This document shows, piece by piece, positions 39,102-50,269 of a stretch of DNA of 64,000 nt. The notes under the pieces are model-generated. The model ran no database searches. It saw only the letters and a list, made by a program, of their open reading frames with translations, and had not been told where the DNA came from. The stretch is from NCBI GenBank assembly GCA_033030425.1, contig JAUFSD010000006.1, forward strand, positions 992,001-1,056,000, given 5' to 3'. This DNA comes from Verpa conica. Taxonomy: Eukaryota; Ascomycota; Pezizomycetes; Pezizales; Morchellaceae. Position 1 is the stretch's first letter. The number at the start of each line of letters is the position of its first letter. The translations under genes and the position numbers were made by a program.

Positions 39102-40255
39102 TCAAGTACTCGATGCTTTAGCATTCCTAAACACCTCTAGAGTATGCTCCCACACTTTACTCCTCTTCTCCTCCGACCACCAATTCCCAGGCTTGGTAAA
39201 AAACGAATTACACTCTCCATTTCTCGTATCTCTACTCTCCCCCATCCAGTCCACCAACCACAGGCCCCTCCTGAACTTCTCATCCGTCCCCAGCCACGCA
39301 AACCCCTGGCCACAGTCCGCAATCGGGACCGAAAACGGCCTTATCAACGGCGTCATAACGGTAGCCATTATCCTCCACGGCGCGGGCAACTCACGGGTTA
39401 TACCCGTCATCACAGCAGACGGGTACGCATGGATCCACCCAATGCCCGGGTTCTCTGTAGCCAGATGGTCGAACGCGAGAGACGTCATGGTCACAGTGTG
39501 GGCTTCTACGTTAGCGAGAGTGTAGTTTTTGGGTGACTTGAGTGCTAGATCGTCCATGAGAATCTTGGTCTCGCGACCGGGGCCTAGAACACTGATTACA
39601 CGGGTGGGCTCCGTGGCGCTGGTGCTCTTGAGGAGCGAGAGGAAGTTTGTAACGAAGCGGAGACGTCCGTAGTATGACACAGACATCTTTCGGTCGATTC
39701 CTTCTGCGGTTTCTACTCTGTGTTAGAGATGAAGGGGTTTTTAAGAATAGGTAGAGGGAGGACGAACCTTCACGACCGGCCATACTCATGTATCCGGGTG
39801 ACATGAAGAGAAGGTTTAGTTTCTTTTCTTTCGAGGCGATCTGTGCGGTTATATTATCCACGTTTGAAAGCAGCGTTGTGTCTGCTTGAAAGAATTGGAT
39901 CCGTGAGTCGGGGTTTAATTGTTGTAGCTCGGTCGTTATCTTTGCTCCTGCGGTCTCGGATCTAGGGGAGATATGCCCTTTTAGTCGGGGTTTTTTTTTT
40001 ATATGAGGATAAAAGAGCTATACAAACCGGCCGATGAAGTAGACTGTTGGTGCTACTGTGTGGGATACAAATGTCTTCATTGCGGTTTCACCGATACCTG
40101 CTGTTGCGCCGACTACATTGTAACTAATGTCAGTATAGCTCCCTATAGCTATCAGCGGGGGAGGACCACATACCAAATACTGCAACTAGACCTTTCGCAC
40201 CAGGCGTGCTTGAAAAAGCCGCATTTGTAGATCGAATAGAAGCAATTCCAACCAT
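39102..40255 (-). CDS. SDR-fold NAD(P)-dependent oxidoreductase (fungal, atypical active site)
   Basis: Four minus-strand exons: 40174-40255, 40028-40112, 39768-39961 and 39102-39712, total 323 residues. The cofactor loop VGATAGIGE is at residues 28-36 and is followed by VYFIGRSETAGAK, where the Arg after Gly suggests NADP(H). The NNAG-like position reads LLFMSPGYMSM. The expected catalytic YxxxK is not evident: the corresponding region reads NYTLANVEAHTVTMTSLAFD, without Lys. After it comes the usual W-I-H-A-Y-P-S-A-V-M-T-G turn. Family knowledge: many fungal SDRs of this group sit in accessory metabolism, but substrates are unknown. The protein lacks a signal peptide, so it is probably cytosolic. 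Intron 2 has a GTTTGT donor. Fold certain; enzymatic activity uncertain because of the missing Lys. Confidence 0.85.
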
Positions 40256-40499
40256 ATTGTTTATCTGTGTGTGAATCTGGGTTATCGGTAGAGTTTGTTG
40301 TCTATCGAGCTGTGGTAGAGTCAGAGAGAGTAACGAGGCTTATATCTAGATCTACGCGGATTTAGTGCAGTAGCGATACAGTCAGGTCGCGCTTATTTCC
40401 GCTCGGGGTGGCTTGTTATCTGAGCTTAATTCTTTACGAGTCTATGGGGCTGTGGGGGGTCTTCTATCCGGTCTTGGCGCTGTCGCGTCCTTTAACCCC

Positions 40500-40537
40500 G
40501 GGGTTTCTTGGGGTTTCTTGGGGTTTCTTATTGGGGG
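40500..40537 (+). repeat. Triple GGGGTTTCTT repeat with four G-tracts
   Basis: Three perfect 10-bp units at 40500-40529 are followed by ATTGGGGGG. Four runs of four or more G within 38 bases satisfy a simple G-quadruplex pattern. The site lies about 245 bases upstream of the SDR start codon and so could be in its promoter. Confidence 0.6.
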
Positions 40538-41195
40538 GTATATACTAGCCACAGATGGATGGGAGGGTTTCATCTGGTGGACGGCCGATCGTGTATCTTA
40601 TAGGAGGGATAGATATAAATGGGTTTAAGTACAAGTTTTGAATATAAACTCTAGTGGAAGTATTTACTGCCTCTCTTTAGCTAGTTCTGCCCTAAATTTG
40701 AGAGGAAAAAGCCCTGCTAGAGTTAAATCCACGAGGATCAACATCTTCCTCCCACTTCTGTCTTGCCAGGAGTCTAGCTGGGTATTCTATCTATGGAGGA
40801 GTAAATAGAAACCATAGTCCCCATATGAGTAACCGTGAGAAGCAATTATAGATGGGAAGTAGGAGATAGTAGGAATCTAGATATGGAGTTTACTATACTT
40901 CTAATAAGCCTAGACCCATGTGTATACTCACTCCTCCGTTTCTGTACTAGCGGCGTGTACGTAAGGGCTCAAGACACATGCATGGGTATGTAGATACCTC
41001 TTTAACCCCGAGAGAATACGTTCACAGAATGAATAATATCTGTATTATTGGTGGTAGAAAATCACTTATCTAAGTTTTATGGAACCTTTATCTGGAATGT
41101 AGAATTACGGAAAACTTTTTGCAATATAAAAATCCGGTAAACTCGTGATAACAATGTTTTTGAGATCTTTATATGAATTTCGAGGGTATCGTATA

Positions 41196-41387
41196 CAGGC
41201 AACTCTGTCTATAAGAATATTATTTATAAGAATATTCTTAGTAGGCAGCCCCCTAAATCACCCCACTAGTCTATATTTGGAATAATTCCGTCCAGATCCG
41301 GCTAGAAAACCTTTCTTATAGGAATATTCTCACTATATTGCTTGAAATTCTCGGTCCCGATCGTATTCTTATAGAGAGAGTCGCCTG
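41196..41387. mobile_element. MITE with Tc1/mariner-pogo type ends (192 bp)
   Basis: The ends are inverted: left CAGGCAACTCTGTCTATAAG and, read from the right, CAGGCGACTCTCTCTATAAG, matching at about 25 of 27 positions including the following AATA. Both ends abut a TA dinucleotide (41194-41195 and 41388-41389), as for TA target-site duplications. The interior carries further copies of the TATAAGAATATT motif. There is no coding capacity, so it is non-autonomous. The CAG..CTCT..TATAA style of end is typical of pogo-like elements; the superfamily is inference. Confidence 0.75.
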
Positions 41388-44300
41388 TACTTAAAAAGGG
41401 TCCTTGTAACTCTGCCCTCCAAGTAAAGGTTCAATAAGTCTGATTTAGTTTGATCCACCGGGGTTAAATTATCTTTAACATCACTCATATGCAGCCTCGG
41501 AAACGAGGGGACTGTGGTCATACTGTGGATTGCAGGGGGTGGAAAGTAGTCGAGCTTGATCAGGGACCATCATCTAACCCTAACCCACCTACATTCTAAC
41601 CAGGGCTTCTGGCAAGGTTAGCGTATAGGTGCCATTTCCTAATCTATTTATAGGATAGTCCGTCCGTCTGTCTACATATTTGACGGACTGGCTTGGCTGG
41701 AAGACTGAGTCGACTATAGTCTGATGTAGTCTTCCCAGTCTGTAATCAAGGCTGGCTTGGCAATATAAACTCCAGTCGACGGTTGGCACCGCTGCCGGAG
41801 TCATATAGACTCTACTTGCCATATAGAGTGCTGGGGAGTGCTTAGTCGAGTGATAGCGTATGAATAAGTGTGCAACTCCCTCCTATGATGATGATTATTC
41901 ATAAGTACATGGAGCCCAAAGGCTAAAGTACTCGCACCCAGCACAACTCCCTCCTATGAGCAGCTTAGTCTTACTAAGTTTACCCAGAAATTATAATATC
42001 AGTTTACTGGGACAAGAGACCTACGTGTATCGCATGCGTAATATCACGTAGGCTTACACTTAGGGCTAGGGTTGGTATAAATTCTTTAATAGGGAGAAGT
42101 TGGAATGTCTAGGGTCCCGGCGAAGAATATCTACACCGTAACTATAATGTCTTGGAAACCACAGAATTAATACTCCTACATGGCCTGTGCGTACCTGCCC
42201 CGTAAGACTGAGGCAAGCTGTAATATCTTGAGTCAAAACTATCATGTTTTATCAAGCTTACGTATCGCATGTGCTTGACCTGTGTACGCATATGCATATC
42301 GCTGACGAGAGAGTATTAACAGTAAAAATTTTATACTTATCCTATGTATGTCTGTATGTACGTAGGCCTGTTGCAGGACTCGTAAGAGTAGATGTCGTCA
42401 TACATTCTCAACAGAACACCACATCAAGTCAAGGAATTAACATAAAAAAACGTCTGTTCTTCATCGGAGTATTTAGTCATCATAAATTCCTCTGGACCCG
42501 GTGATTATTGTGCGCCGCAGGAGAAGAGGCACCACTCGGGATAATTCTGAAACATGCTGTCTGCTATATGCATCCCGCGGAATATCGGAGGGCTCTTCTC
42601 GGTGCCCGAATGTATGTCAAAGCAACCCTCCTGGCCACTAAGAACCTGCATACTGACGTATTTACTAAACTCCCAATATTTACTCTACGCCTATCATACC
42701 TAGCTTACCGTAAAAATGTTAATATGGCCGGTAATAGGGCAAAAGGTTTCTATAGGTCAGTCCAGGAAGTACTTCAGGAGTAATCCGGTCACACGTTTTG
42801 ATAGCCGGTGACAGCTAGCAGGATCCAGCTCTTTGGGATATTTGATTTTCTGCAACTAATTATCCCCGAAAAAAAATCCGTTTCTGGGAATCCGCGGACC
42901 TCTTTCTCTGGTTGGCGCGGTAATCCAATATTCAGAGATACAAGACACCATCATCCCCCCCTGCATTAAAATGTATGACCGCTTTCATCATTCTCTCATG
43001 GTTTAGTTTCTAGCATGCGTTTTAGTACATGGTTCGACCTACCGAAGACCACGTACGAAAGTCCGCGGTGAAGGGTTGACCCTCCTACCACGTGCCATAG
43101 TGCCGACAGTGCGACATGATTAAAGTATTGTTTCTCAGGATCCTGTTTTTGGTTTGGGGGGCATTGACTGGGCAAGAGGATATCATGACATATCCCTGAG
43201 AGTCCGAAGGAGGGGCTGACTTTCGGAACTCGGGACATTTTTAGGGGTCTATAGCTATAGAGTTTACATAAGGATTTCCTTGACACGAATCGGGTGAGTT
43301 CCAAGCCTCGACGTCAGCCCATATGTTCGACTTGCACACGCGGTGTAACCAGCGTCTAACAAAGTTCAAGACACTGCAGTTTACCGGGCTGCACGAGACC
43401 TTAGACAGGTGGTCTCAAGTCTCTTCAAGGTACTTTAGTAAAGTGCAGAGTACCGCCAACGGTACCCGGGATACATGGGGCTTGAGCCCAGGGTTTCAAT
43501 AGGCATATCGGCCCGTACCGGGTAAGGTTTAGAGGGTGGCCGAGATGTTGGGACATGTGCCTGGTTAGCTCTATTGGTCGAAGGGCATTCCCCTCAAATA
43601 AGGTTGTTTTCTCACCGACACAACACCATCTCCTTGGGGGAGTGATAAACATATATGGATTGGGTGACCTCCGGGCTCCTGTTGGGTTCTGTGCATAGAC
43701 GGGGGGGCCTGGAAGGGAAGCCCGAGTGAGTCTCAGTGACCGAGTGATGGTGCAAGCATATATCGCATATATCACATCACACCCAAGCGAAGAGCCGGAG
43801 ACTCACCGACTTAATCTAAGCGAGACTTGGCGACATGCGATGCAGAATGCCTTACCAGTTAGATTTTTTTAGGCAGCCGCCGCTGCTCGAAATGCTCCTT
43901 GCCCGCTGCCAGTAAGCAAATGCAGTGACAGGAACACAGGATAAAGAGCCTCACCCACCCGAAGGACCGGTCTTGTGCTCCTAGTCCCCAGCCAGTAACT
44001 CCGGGCTATCAGCCAGTGGCTTTGGCCTGGTCAGGAATGGTTAACAGAGACTACGCAACACAGTCGTGTGTGGAGGTTCGAGTTACTGGCAGACGCGAGG
44101 GTACGTACGTACGTGGGCACCGACTAACATAGACCCTGCAGCAGTCGGAGAATCCACCAAAACTTTGCTGGCCTCCCCTTCCCCTCCCCCGAGGCCTATT
44201 TAACCTGCAAATATCCCTCGCTGCGGTCGCACGGCTTCTGAAAACTATCCCGGAGTCCGGAGAGATTTTGTCGGTAGGTCTCATCTAATATTTCTAAAAA

Positions 44301-44435
44301 CGATAAGGCTGAAGCTAAATATAACCGTAAATAGCTGTCGAAGGAAACCTTGCATCACTTCTTCGTCAAAGACCCACACCACTTTAACATTACGATTCAC
44401 TAGCTCAACTCTCGTTCCTCAATAAATCTATCAAC

Positions 44436-46176
44436 ATGAATTTCCCCCAAGAAATCATCGATCATATAGTATCATTCCTTCCCGAGCGGATCAATCAACA
44501 ACATGCAGCCTTGGCCCATAAAGCAAGCCTAGCGCTGGTCAATAAAGCATGGAATTCAGCTGCGACTCCAGTATTATACCGTCGTATCGATATCAGCGAG
44601 GATACATATATTATGGGTCAATTTAAAGATAGGGAGCTATATCGGATGGACAAAGTTACTTTGGCTCTCGCGAAGTATGTTATTCTGCGAATAATAGTCC
44701 TGGACGGTTGTAGAAACGCAAGCTGAATTTCGCTTTTTTTATTTTTTACTTTTAAAGGAACCCTTATATTAGTTCCTTGGTCCAGGAGCTTCGACATGGT
44801 TTCTACTTCAAGCCTCAAACTGGCGTAAGTCAACGCCAAGAATGGGAGATTTCTCTTGTGCGTATACGGTCGCTTTTGCAGGACATAATCGATCGCAATG
44901 GATTCCCCCGGGTTAGAAAGTTGGTGCTACACTATCCTGATATTGATATCGCCGGCATTCTTCTGGAAGGGTTACTTCGACAAATCCATAGTTTGCAGGT
45001 CACCTCCCCGTTTTTCAAAGACCTGCATTTTGACACCGAGAATCCTTTAGGATTCAGCAACCTTGTAGAGTTGGAACTTGAATTTACTCCAGATACTTCT
45101 CGCACAGGAAGACCTAGGGCATTAAATGAACAAATAATGCTCAAGAGGGAGTGGAAGCTGATGGACGAGAATATGCATTGTCGAATCAACGCCTTTCTAT
45201 CTTGCTGTCCATCGCTACAGGTGCTAAAGATACGTGGGGCGAAGGAGCTTCATGCACTGCTTCAATCAGTCACCTTCCCGTCCCTAAAAGTCCTCGAGAT
45301 TGGCCAGGTTCTCAATCACCAGACCGACTTTGCGATCATTTGCTTGAATTCATTTCTCGCGCGCCATCCAACAATCGCGCGATTAGCACTTTATAAATTG
45401 CCTAGCGATACTTCGCACGTCTTGAACCTCTCGGGGGAATCAGCTCTCAATATTCGCGAGTTCGTATCTTGCATCGAAGAGCTTCCAGCAGACTACTTTA
45501 CGTTTTTGAGGCAATTCCGGAAGCTAGAGACGTATAGACTTGAGCACCACGTGTTTGTAGGAGAGATTTTACACGACGAGCTTCTCAACATGCTACTCGA
45601 GCTGGGTCACCACAGCCCCGGAATAAAGAATCTAACGTTACCTATGCCAACGCATATCTCTGGCTGGACGCTAACAAATGAGAAGCAAGAGTTGGCTCGG
45701 AAGTCACTGATGGAGTTTGGGGAAGCTCTTTCGGAGAATGTCCCGACGGTAGAGAAGCTCGGCGTAAACCAGATTGGGAATTTTGCTTGTATGAATGCAG
45801 TATGGCTAACTCCCCCTTTTTTTAACCTTTTATATGGCTAGCTAACACCGAAAAATAGTCTGAATGGGCACTTTCTCTTTCTTCGCACCCTTGCCTTCGT
45901 AGTATCGCTATTAAAACCTCCTTCTTCTCCGCTGCATTTGCTGTTGAGCCAGAGGGAAATGATAGGCAAGAAATTATCAATAATCTGGCGAAAGAATTTT
46001 CTATTGTGCCTAAACTAGAGAGTTTTATCTTCTTAGGGGGCACGGAGCGGCGGGCGGTGAAAGTTACAATTGCGAGAATGGAGGATGGAACTGTTGAAGG
46101 GATTGAAGAGTTTGGTGAGGTGGAAGAGGAGGTAGATAAGGTGTTTTTGGACGATTTCTTTGATTCTGGCTGGTAA
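44436..46176 (+). CDS. F-box protein
   Basis: Three exons: 44436-44674, 44758-45799 and 45859-46176, total 532 residues. The N-terminus MNFPQEIIDHIVSFLPERIN followed by ALVNKAWNSAATPVLYRRID is a clear F-box (about residues 1-50). The rest resembles the leucine-rich-like C-terminal part of fungal F-box proteins: LVQELRHGF, VRKLVLHYPDIDI, SLQVLKIRGAKEL, SLKVLEIGQVL, and a Glu-rich end. Intron 1 is 83 bp, intron 2 59 bp with a GCTAAC branch site. Family role: F-box proteins recruit substrates to Skp1-Cullin-F-box ubiquitin ligases, through Skp1 binding of the F-box; the substrate is unknown. Such proteins form large, fast-evolving families in fungi, so this is probably not a conserved housekeeping gene. 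Confidence 0.88.
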
Positions 46177-47163
46177 TTTTGTATTGGCTATTTTTTTTTC
46201 TTCTGTTGGGATGGGCTTTCTAAGAAAGGAAAGGGCTGGGTTGACGTGTAGAATAAGCAATTCTTATGTTGATAGTCGTACACGTAATATACTTTGTAAC
46301 CAGGGGTAAAGATTTCTATTAGAAAGGTTTATTATGATGAATATTGAGTTATGTCTATCACCGCTTCACAACTAATCACTCGTTAGAAATTTGAGTGTAG
46401 CGAAAAGGGCTGTTTAGGTTTGAGATGTGTTCTGGCACGGGAAAAGGGTGATAATAGTAAATTCCGGATTTGTCATTAAAATTTTAGTTTCAAAACGTAG
46501 GCGTAAGGTACCGCGGCTGCTAAACCACACTGTCAAAATTAAATAATTCTTGGAAGACTAAGAAAAAGTCGCCAAGACCAACAAGCTTCCTGTTTTCTGT
46601 CTGACTGATTCATCACAGGTACGATCCAAGCTCGGCAATCATCAAAGTTATGCAATCACCACACCGTCTGATGTGCTCCTCGAAAATTCCAGTTTAGAAG
46701 TGTGCGCCCACGTACGATTTAACTGGTAGGGTAGGCGAAAGATTAGAAATCCACTTGTCCAAGGCTTCCCATTTATTGGATTATCTTACCTTGCCTCGGT
46801 ATAGGTGCCTCGGGATCAGTAATACAAAAAGAAGCTTAAAGTGGGTCTTGGCAAGAAAATATTACTAAACATACAACTTTCTCGGTGCTATCGCAATACT
46901 CACATCCAACAACACTGTATCTCAACTACAAATAATAAATTCAACAAAAAAAAAAAAAGGCCGAGTATGTCGTACAGTTGCTTTATAATGCCTAACAAAA
47001 AAGTATGTATATAGGAGGGAGGAATGGTTCTCCCTCTCAGGTTTTTGGATTATCAAAATAGTATATACTCTACAGGACTTTGGAGATCTTAGGAATTCCT
47101 CGACCCAACTGTTCGGTTCATCTATTACCAGGACTTACGGAAGATTAATCAAGTTAGTTCAAT
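46177..47163. other. Intergenic region between F-box and transporter genes
   Basis: AT-rich sequence without coding frames. A poly-A run lies at about 46946. The 100 bases before 47164 contain TATATAC at about 47062 and may be the promoter of the transporter gene. Confidence 0.4.
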
Positions 47164-48907
47164 ATGTTGCCTCGGGGTTCAAGCGAGTCGCAAGGTCTAG
47201 ATCTGGAAAAGGCTCAGTCGGCTCTTAGAGATAGGCTCGAGCAGCAAGAGAATGAAAGCAATGTTACAGCTCCACCAGATTGGGATGGCCCAGAAGACCC
47301 AGATAATCCAAAGACATGGGGACTTGGGAAGCGATTATTCCATAGTGTGATTCCGGGGCTTTTTAACTTTGTCGTGTAAGACCCCGCTTGTATCTTCTGT
47401 GTTCCACTTCTAATAATATATAAAGTTCTCTAGGAACATCGGTTTATACTCCTGGAGTCCCTGAAATTAGTGCAAAGTTCAATGTTAGCCCAACAGTCGC
47501 TCTTCTGGGATTGTCGCTTTACTCTCTTGGGCTTGGGTTCGGACCAATGATCGGCGCTCCGATATCAGAGACGAAAGGTCGCAAGGCCGTGTACATGATC
47601 ACTCTTCCGATTTCGCTACTCTTCACAATGGGCGCTGGGTTTGCTCAGAACTTTGAAACGCTGTTGATATGCAGGTTTCTTTCTGGGACATTTGGAAGTC
47701 CGTCTTTGGCTGTTGGTGCTGGGACTATTGCAGATATATGGGTACTTGAAGAGGGCGGGGGGTTAGCCACCGTCTTGGTTATTCTTGCTCCCTTTATGGG
47801 ACCAGCTATAGGTAAATATTAAAAAAAAATTCTACCTGGAGGAAATGATTATAGGTCACTAATACAATTATCAACAGGTCCCCTTCTTGGCGGATACACG
47901 GTTCTCCATCGTTCTTGGCGCTGGCTGATGTGGGCAACAATCATCATTGGTCTTCCGATCTATGCCCTTACTTTCTTCACCTCCGAAACGTACAAAAAGG
48001 TCATCTTAAATAAGCGTGCCAAGGCCCGGGGTACACCAATTCCACCAGGCCCTTCAGGTGTTGAAGCTATGAAGGCGCTCCTTACGATCACTCTTTTCAG
48101 GCCTATCCACATGCTTTTCACCGAGCCAATTGTGGGATTCATTGCACTCTACGCCGCGTTCTCGTTCGGAGTGCTATTTGCGTTCTTTGCGTCTTTCCCG
48201 TACGTTTTTGGAATAGTGTATGGATTCGATAGTGGCGAGGTCGGGTTGGCGTTTCTGGGGCTATGGTTCGGGTTGATATTGGCTGTGCTCACATTTGCGA
48301 TTTTTGATCGGACATGGTATGCAACGGCAAGAGAGCAGGCAAAGTTGGAGGGAAAACCTACAAGCCCCGAACATAGATTATATGCGAGTATGGCTGGGTC
48401 TTTGGGTATTCCCATATCACTATTTTGGTAAGCTGGAGTTGTGCTGTTTTTTCTTCTTCTTTTCTCAGACAGACGGACTAATAATGTGTGTAGGTTTGCG
48501 TGGTCTGCGAGGTCAGATGTGCATTGGATCGTACCAATTCTTGCTGGTATTCCGTTTGGATGGGGTAATCTTTGTTTATTCGTAAGATAGCCCTCTCGTT
48601 TTTGAGATCATTGTGGTTATTGAAGCTAACTATATCGTAGCTGGGAACAACGACTTATCTTGTGGATGTCTACCACGCGCTTAATGGTGCTTCTGCAATG
48701 GCCGCCAATGGCCTTCTTAGATACGCGTTCGGTGCAGCGTTTCCTTTGTTCACGGTACAGATGTATCAAGGGCTTGGGATTCCATGGGCAGGGAGTTTGT
48801 TAGGGTTTCTTAGTATTTTATTGTTGCCAATTCCTTGGGTTCTATTTAAATGGGGTGACAGAATCCGACAGCGGAGTTCTTATCCAACTGGACAGAATTC
48901 CAGGTAA
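47164..48907 (+). CDS. MFS transporter, DHA1 (drug:H+ antiporter, 12 TM) type
   Basis: Five exons: 47164-47375, 47426-47811, 47878-48427, 48494-48581 and 48641-48907, total 500 residues. The first acceptor (AAAG at 47425) was chosen because it restores VVSLGTSVYTPGVPEISAKF, the usual end of TM1; the nearer TCTAG would break the frame. The N-terminal hydrophilic tail carries DWDGPEDPDNPKTW, a hallmark of this family. Motif A after TM2 reads GAPISETKGRKAVYM; SGTFGSPSLAVGAGTIADIW and GPLLGGYTVLHRSWRWLMW are the TM4-TM6 signatures. The central loop is about residues 245-275. Family role: proton-coupled export of drugs, polyamines or other small molecules at the plasma membrane (Tpo/Flr/Cyh type). 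The substrate cannot be inferred. The N-terminal tail is shorter than in the second transporter at 53.6 kb. Confidence 0.9.
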
Positions 48908-49324
48908 TGGGTCGCAGTAGTGTCTTGTTTAATTAGGGGGACTTTTTGGGTGTAGAATAGAGCTAGTTACATAGAATATTTAGATATATATAATTAATTG
49001 GAAGATGATAGATGAAGGGTAGATTCCTATTACTATATCCCAGAGTACCTTATATGATACTAACGGCTAATGAAAGAAAAAATGTTCTGGAGCTTTAATA
49101 TAGGGTATTTGAGGTACGACTAGATACCTGCGAATCTATTGACTGACCGCGTCTCTCACGCGGTATATCCCGGCTTTGCTCAGGAGAAATGTAATTGTGA
49201 CAGTGGGTAGCCTAATTTGTTAGTTTATTACTTCTAAGCCACGTACGCACAAGATTCAATATAGTATTCAAGCTTACTGAATGGTTACACTGCCTAGATG
49301 TTGATGTGATATATGTGTTGTGTA
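48908..49324. other. 3' flank of the transporter gene
   Basis: AT-rich DNA with ATATATAATTAATTGG near 48987 and no coding frame; likely the 3' untranslated region and spacer. Nothing else is seen. Confidence 0.35.
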
Positions 49325-50269
49325 CTACCGGACGGAATATTTGAAGCTGCTAGTGGGAGGGGACATCAGCTCAATGGCTAGAAATGGCACTAGGTGAGGG
49401 TTTACAACAATTAAACTTCCTTGTGTTCGTGGGTTGTTTATTTCACGGTTCTCAAGACTATTAGGGTCGCTGCTTGGTGTACCATTGTAGTATGCTTGAT
49501 AAATGTATGCTGTATTTGTGTGATGGTTTTGAGACTGAAAACGTATGCCCTCCTCAATCATCTCTGCCGAGAAGGCCCGAAGATCGTTTAACTGGCTCTA
49601 GATAGTGTAACATGTTAGTCTCTATATAGGTATAGTGGGATATGAATCCTTTATCTATGAGCTGAGCCGTACGTTTGTGAAGGGCTTCATTGTAGTTATT
49701 AGGTATTGCCGGATACCCCCCTGTTTAAAACATAAGTATTTCTGAAATCTAGTCTAAGGGAATCAGAAACTATACTTGATTGATATGTATTCGAGCATAC
49801 GCTTCTGGCCCGAGAAATGAACAAATATTTTCCTGCAGAACTTCCCACTCTATTCCTTCCGCTAGGATAGGATATGTCATTAAATTCGGTCTTATCGGTT
49901 GTTTTCCAAAAAACGGTTTGAAGACGCGCTCCATGGTTCAATGAGGGGTAAGTGGGCAGAAGTAGGTGCAAAAAATCCGATTAAAATGTCAAGTAAATGA
50001 ATAACTAGTCACAAAATTACCTACAATATATGCTGCAGCTGTGGCTTTTTATCTGTAGCTTCTCTTATTCCAAATTTAGGGATCAACATCTCAGGGGCAG
50101 GGCGAGAATAATAGTTCAATATTTCACGGTCTGGGGGAGTTGTAAGTTTCGTCCGCCCCATTTTTCCGCCCTGTTGCAGATCAGCTGGTTGCCTGCAGTT
50201 CTCCGAGACGTATACGTAGCGATCGCCGCGGAATTGTGCATTGAGACACTCCCGCCACGCGATATGCCT
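49325..50269 (-). pseudogene. Fragmented gene of unknown function
   Basis: Four minus-strand segments look protein-like: A about 50035-50269 (with AWRECLNAQFRGDRYVYV, then CRQPADLQQGG), B 49776-49934 (MERVFKPFFGKQP, then YPILAEGIEWEVLQENICSF), C about 49608-49720 (YPAIPNNYNEALHKRTAQLI) and D 49325-49597 (SQLNDLRAFSAEMIEEGI to TSSFKYSVR and a stop). Plausible splice sites flank several segments (for example donor GTATAG after B, acceptor AAACAG before C, CTATCTAG before D), but the phases do not agree: B-C and C-D are out of frame with every donor/acceptor pair I could see. Segment B reminds me of a domain of unknown function in many fungal hypothetical proteins (TYP..GIDW.VLQ.DI..YLG), from memory only. 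I read this as a decayed gene; a living gene with unusual introns is possible. Confidence 0.35.

Larger units (their letters stand above)
40256..44435. other. AT-rich intergenic region with repeats
   Basis: About 4.2 kb without a supported gene. It holds a GGGGTTTCTT triple repeat, a MITE at 41196-41387 and a 16-bp direct repeat (CAACTCCCTCCTATGA at about 41873 and 41944). A 92-codon frame at 42508-42783 has no recognisable motif. The last 100 bases before 44436 are A/C rich with CACCACTTTAACATT-like sequence and may be the F-box gene promoter. Confidence 0.45.

Noticed and set aside
42508..42783. 92-codon frame in the repeat region, first thought to be a transposon gag or polymerase end
   Set aside because: No reverse-transcriptase, RNase H or zinc-knuckle motif; it begins without ATG and has no partner frames.
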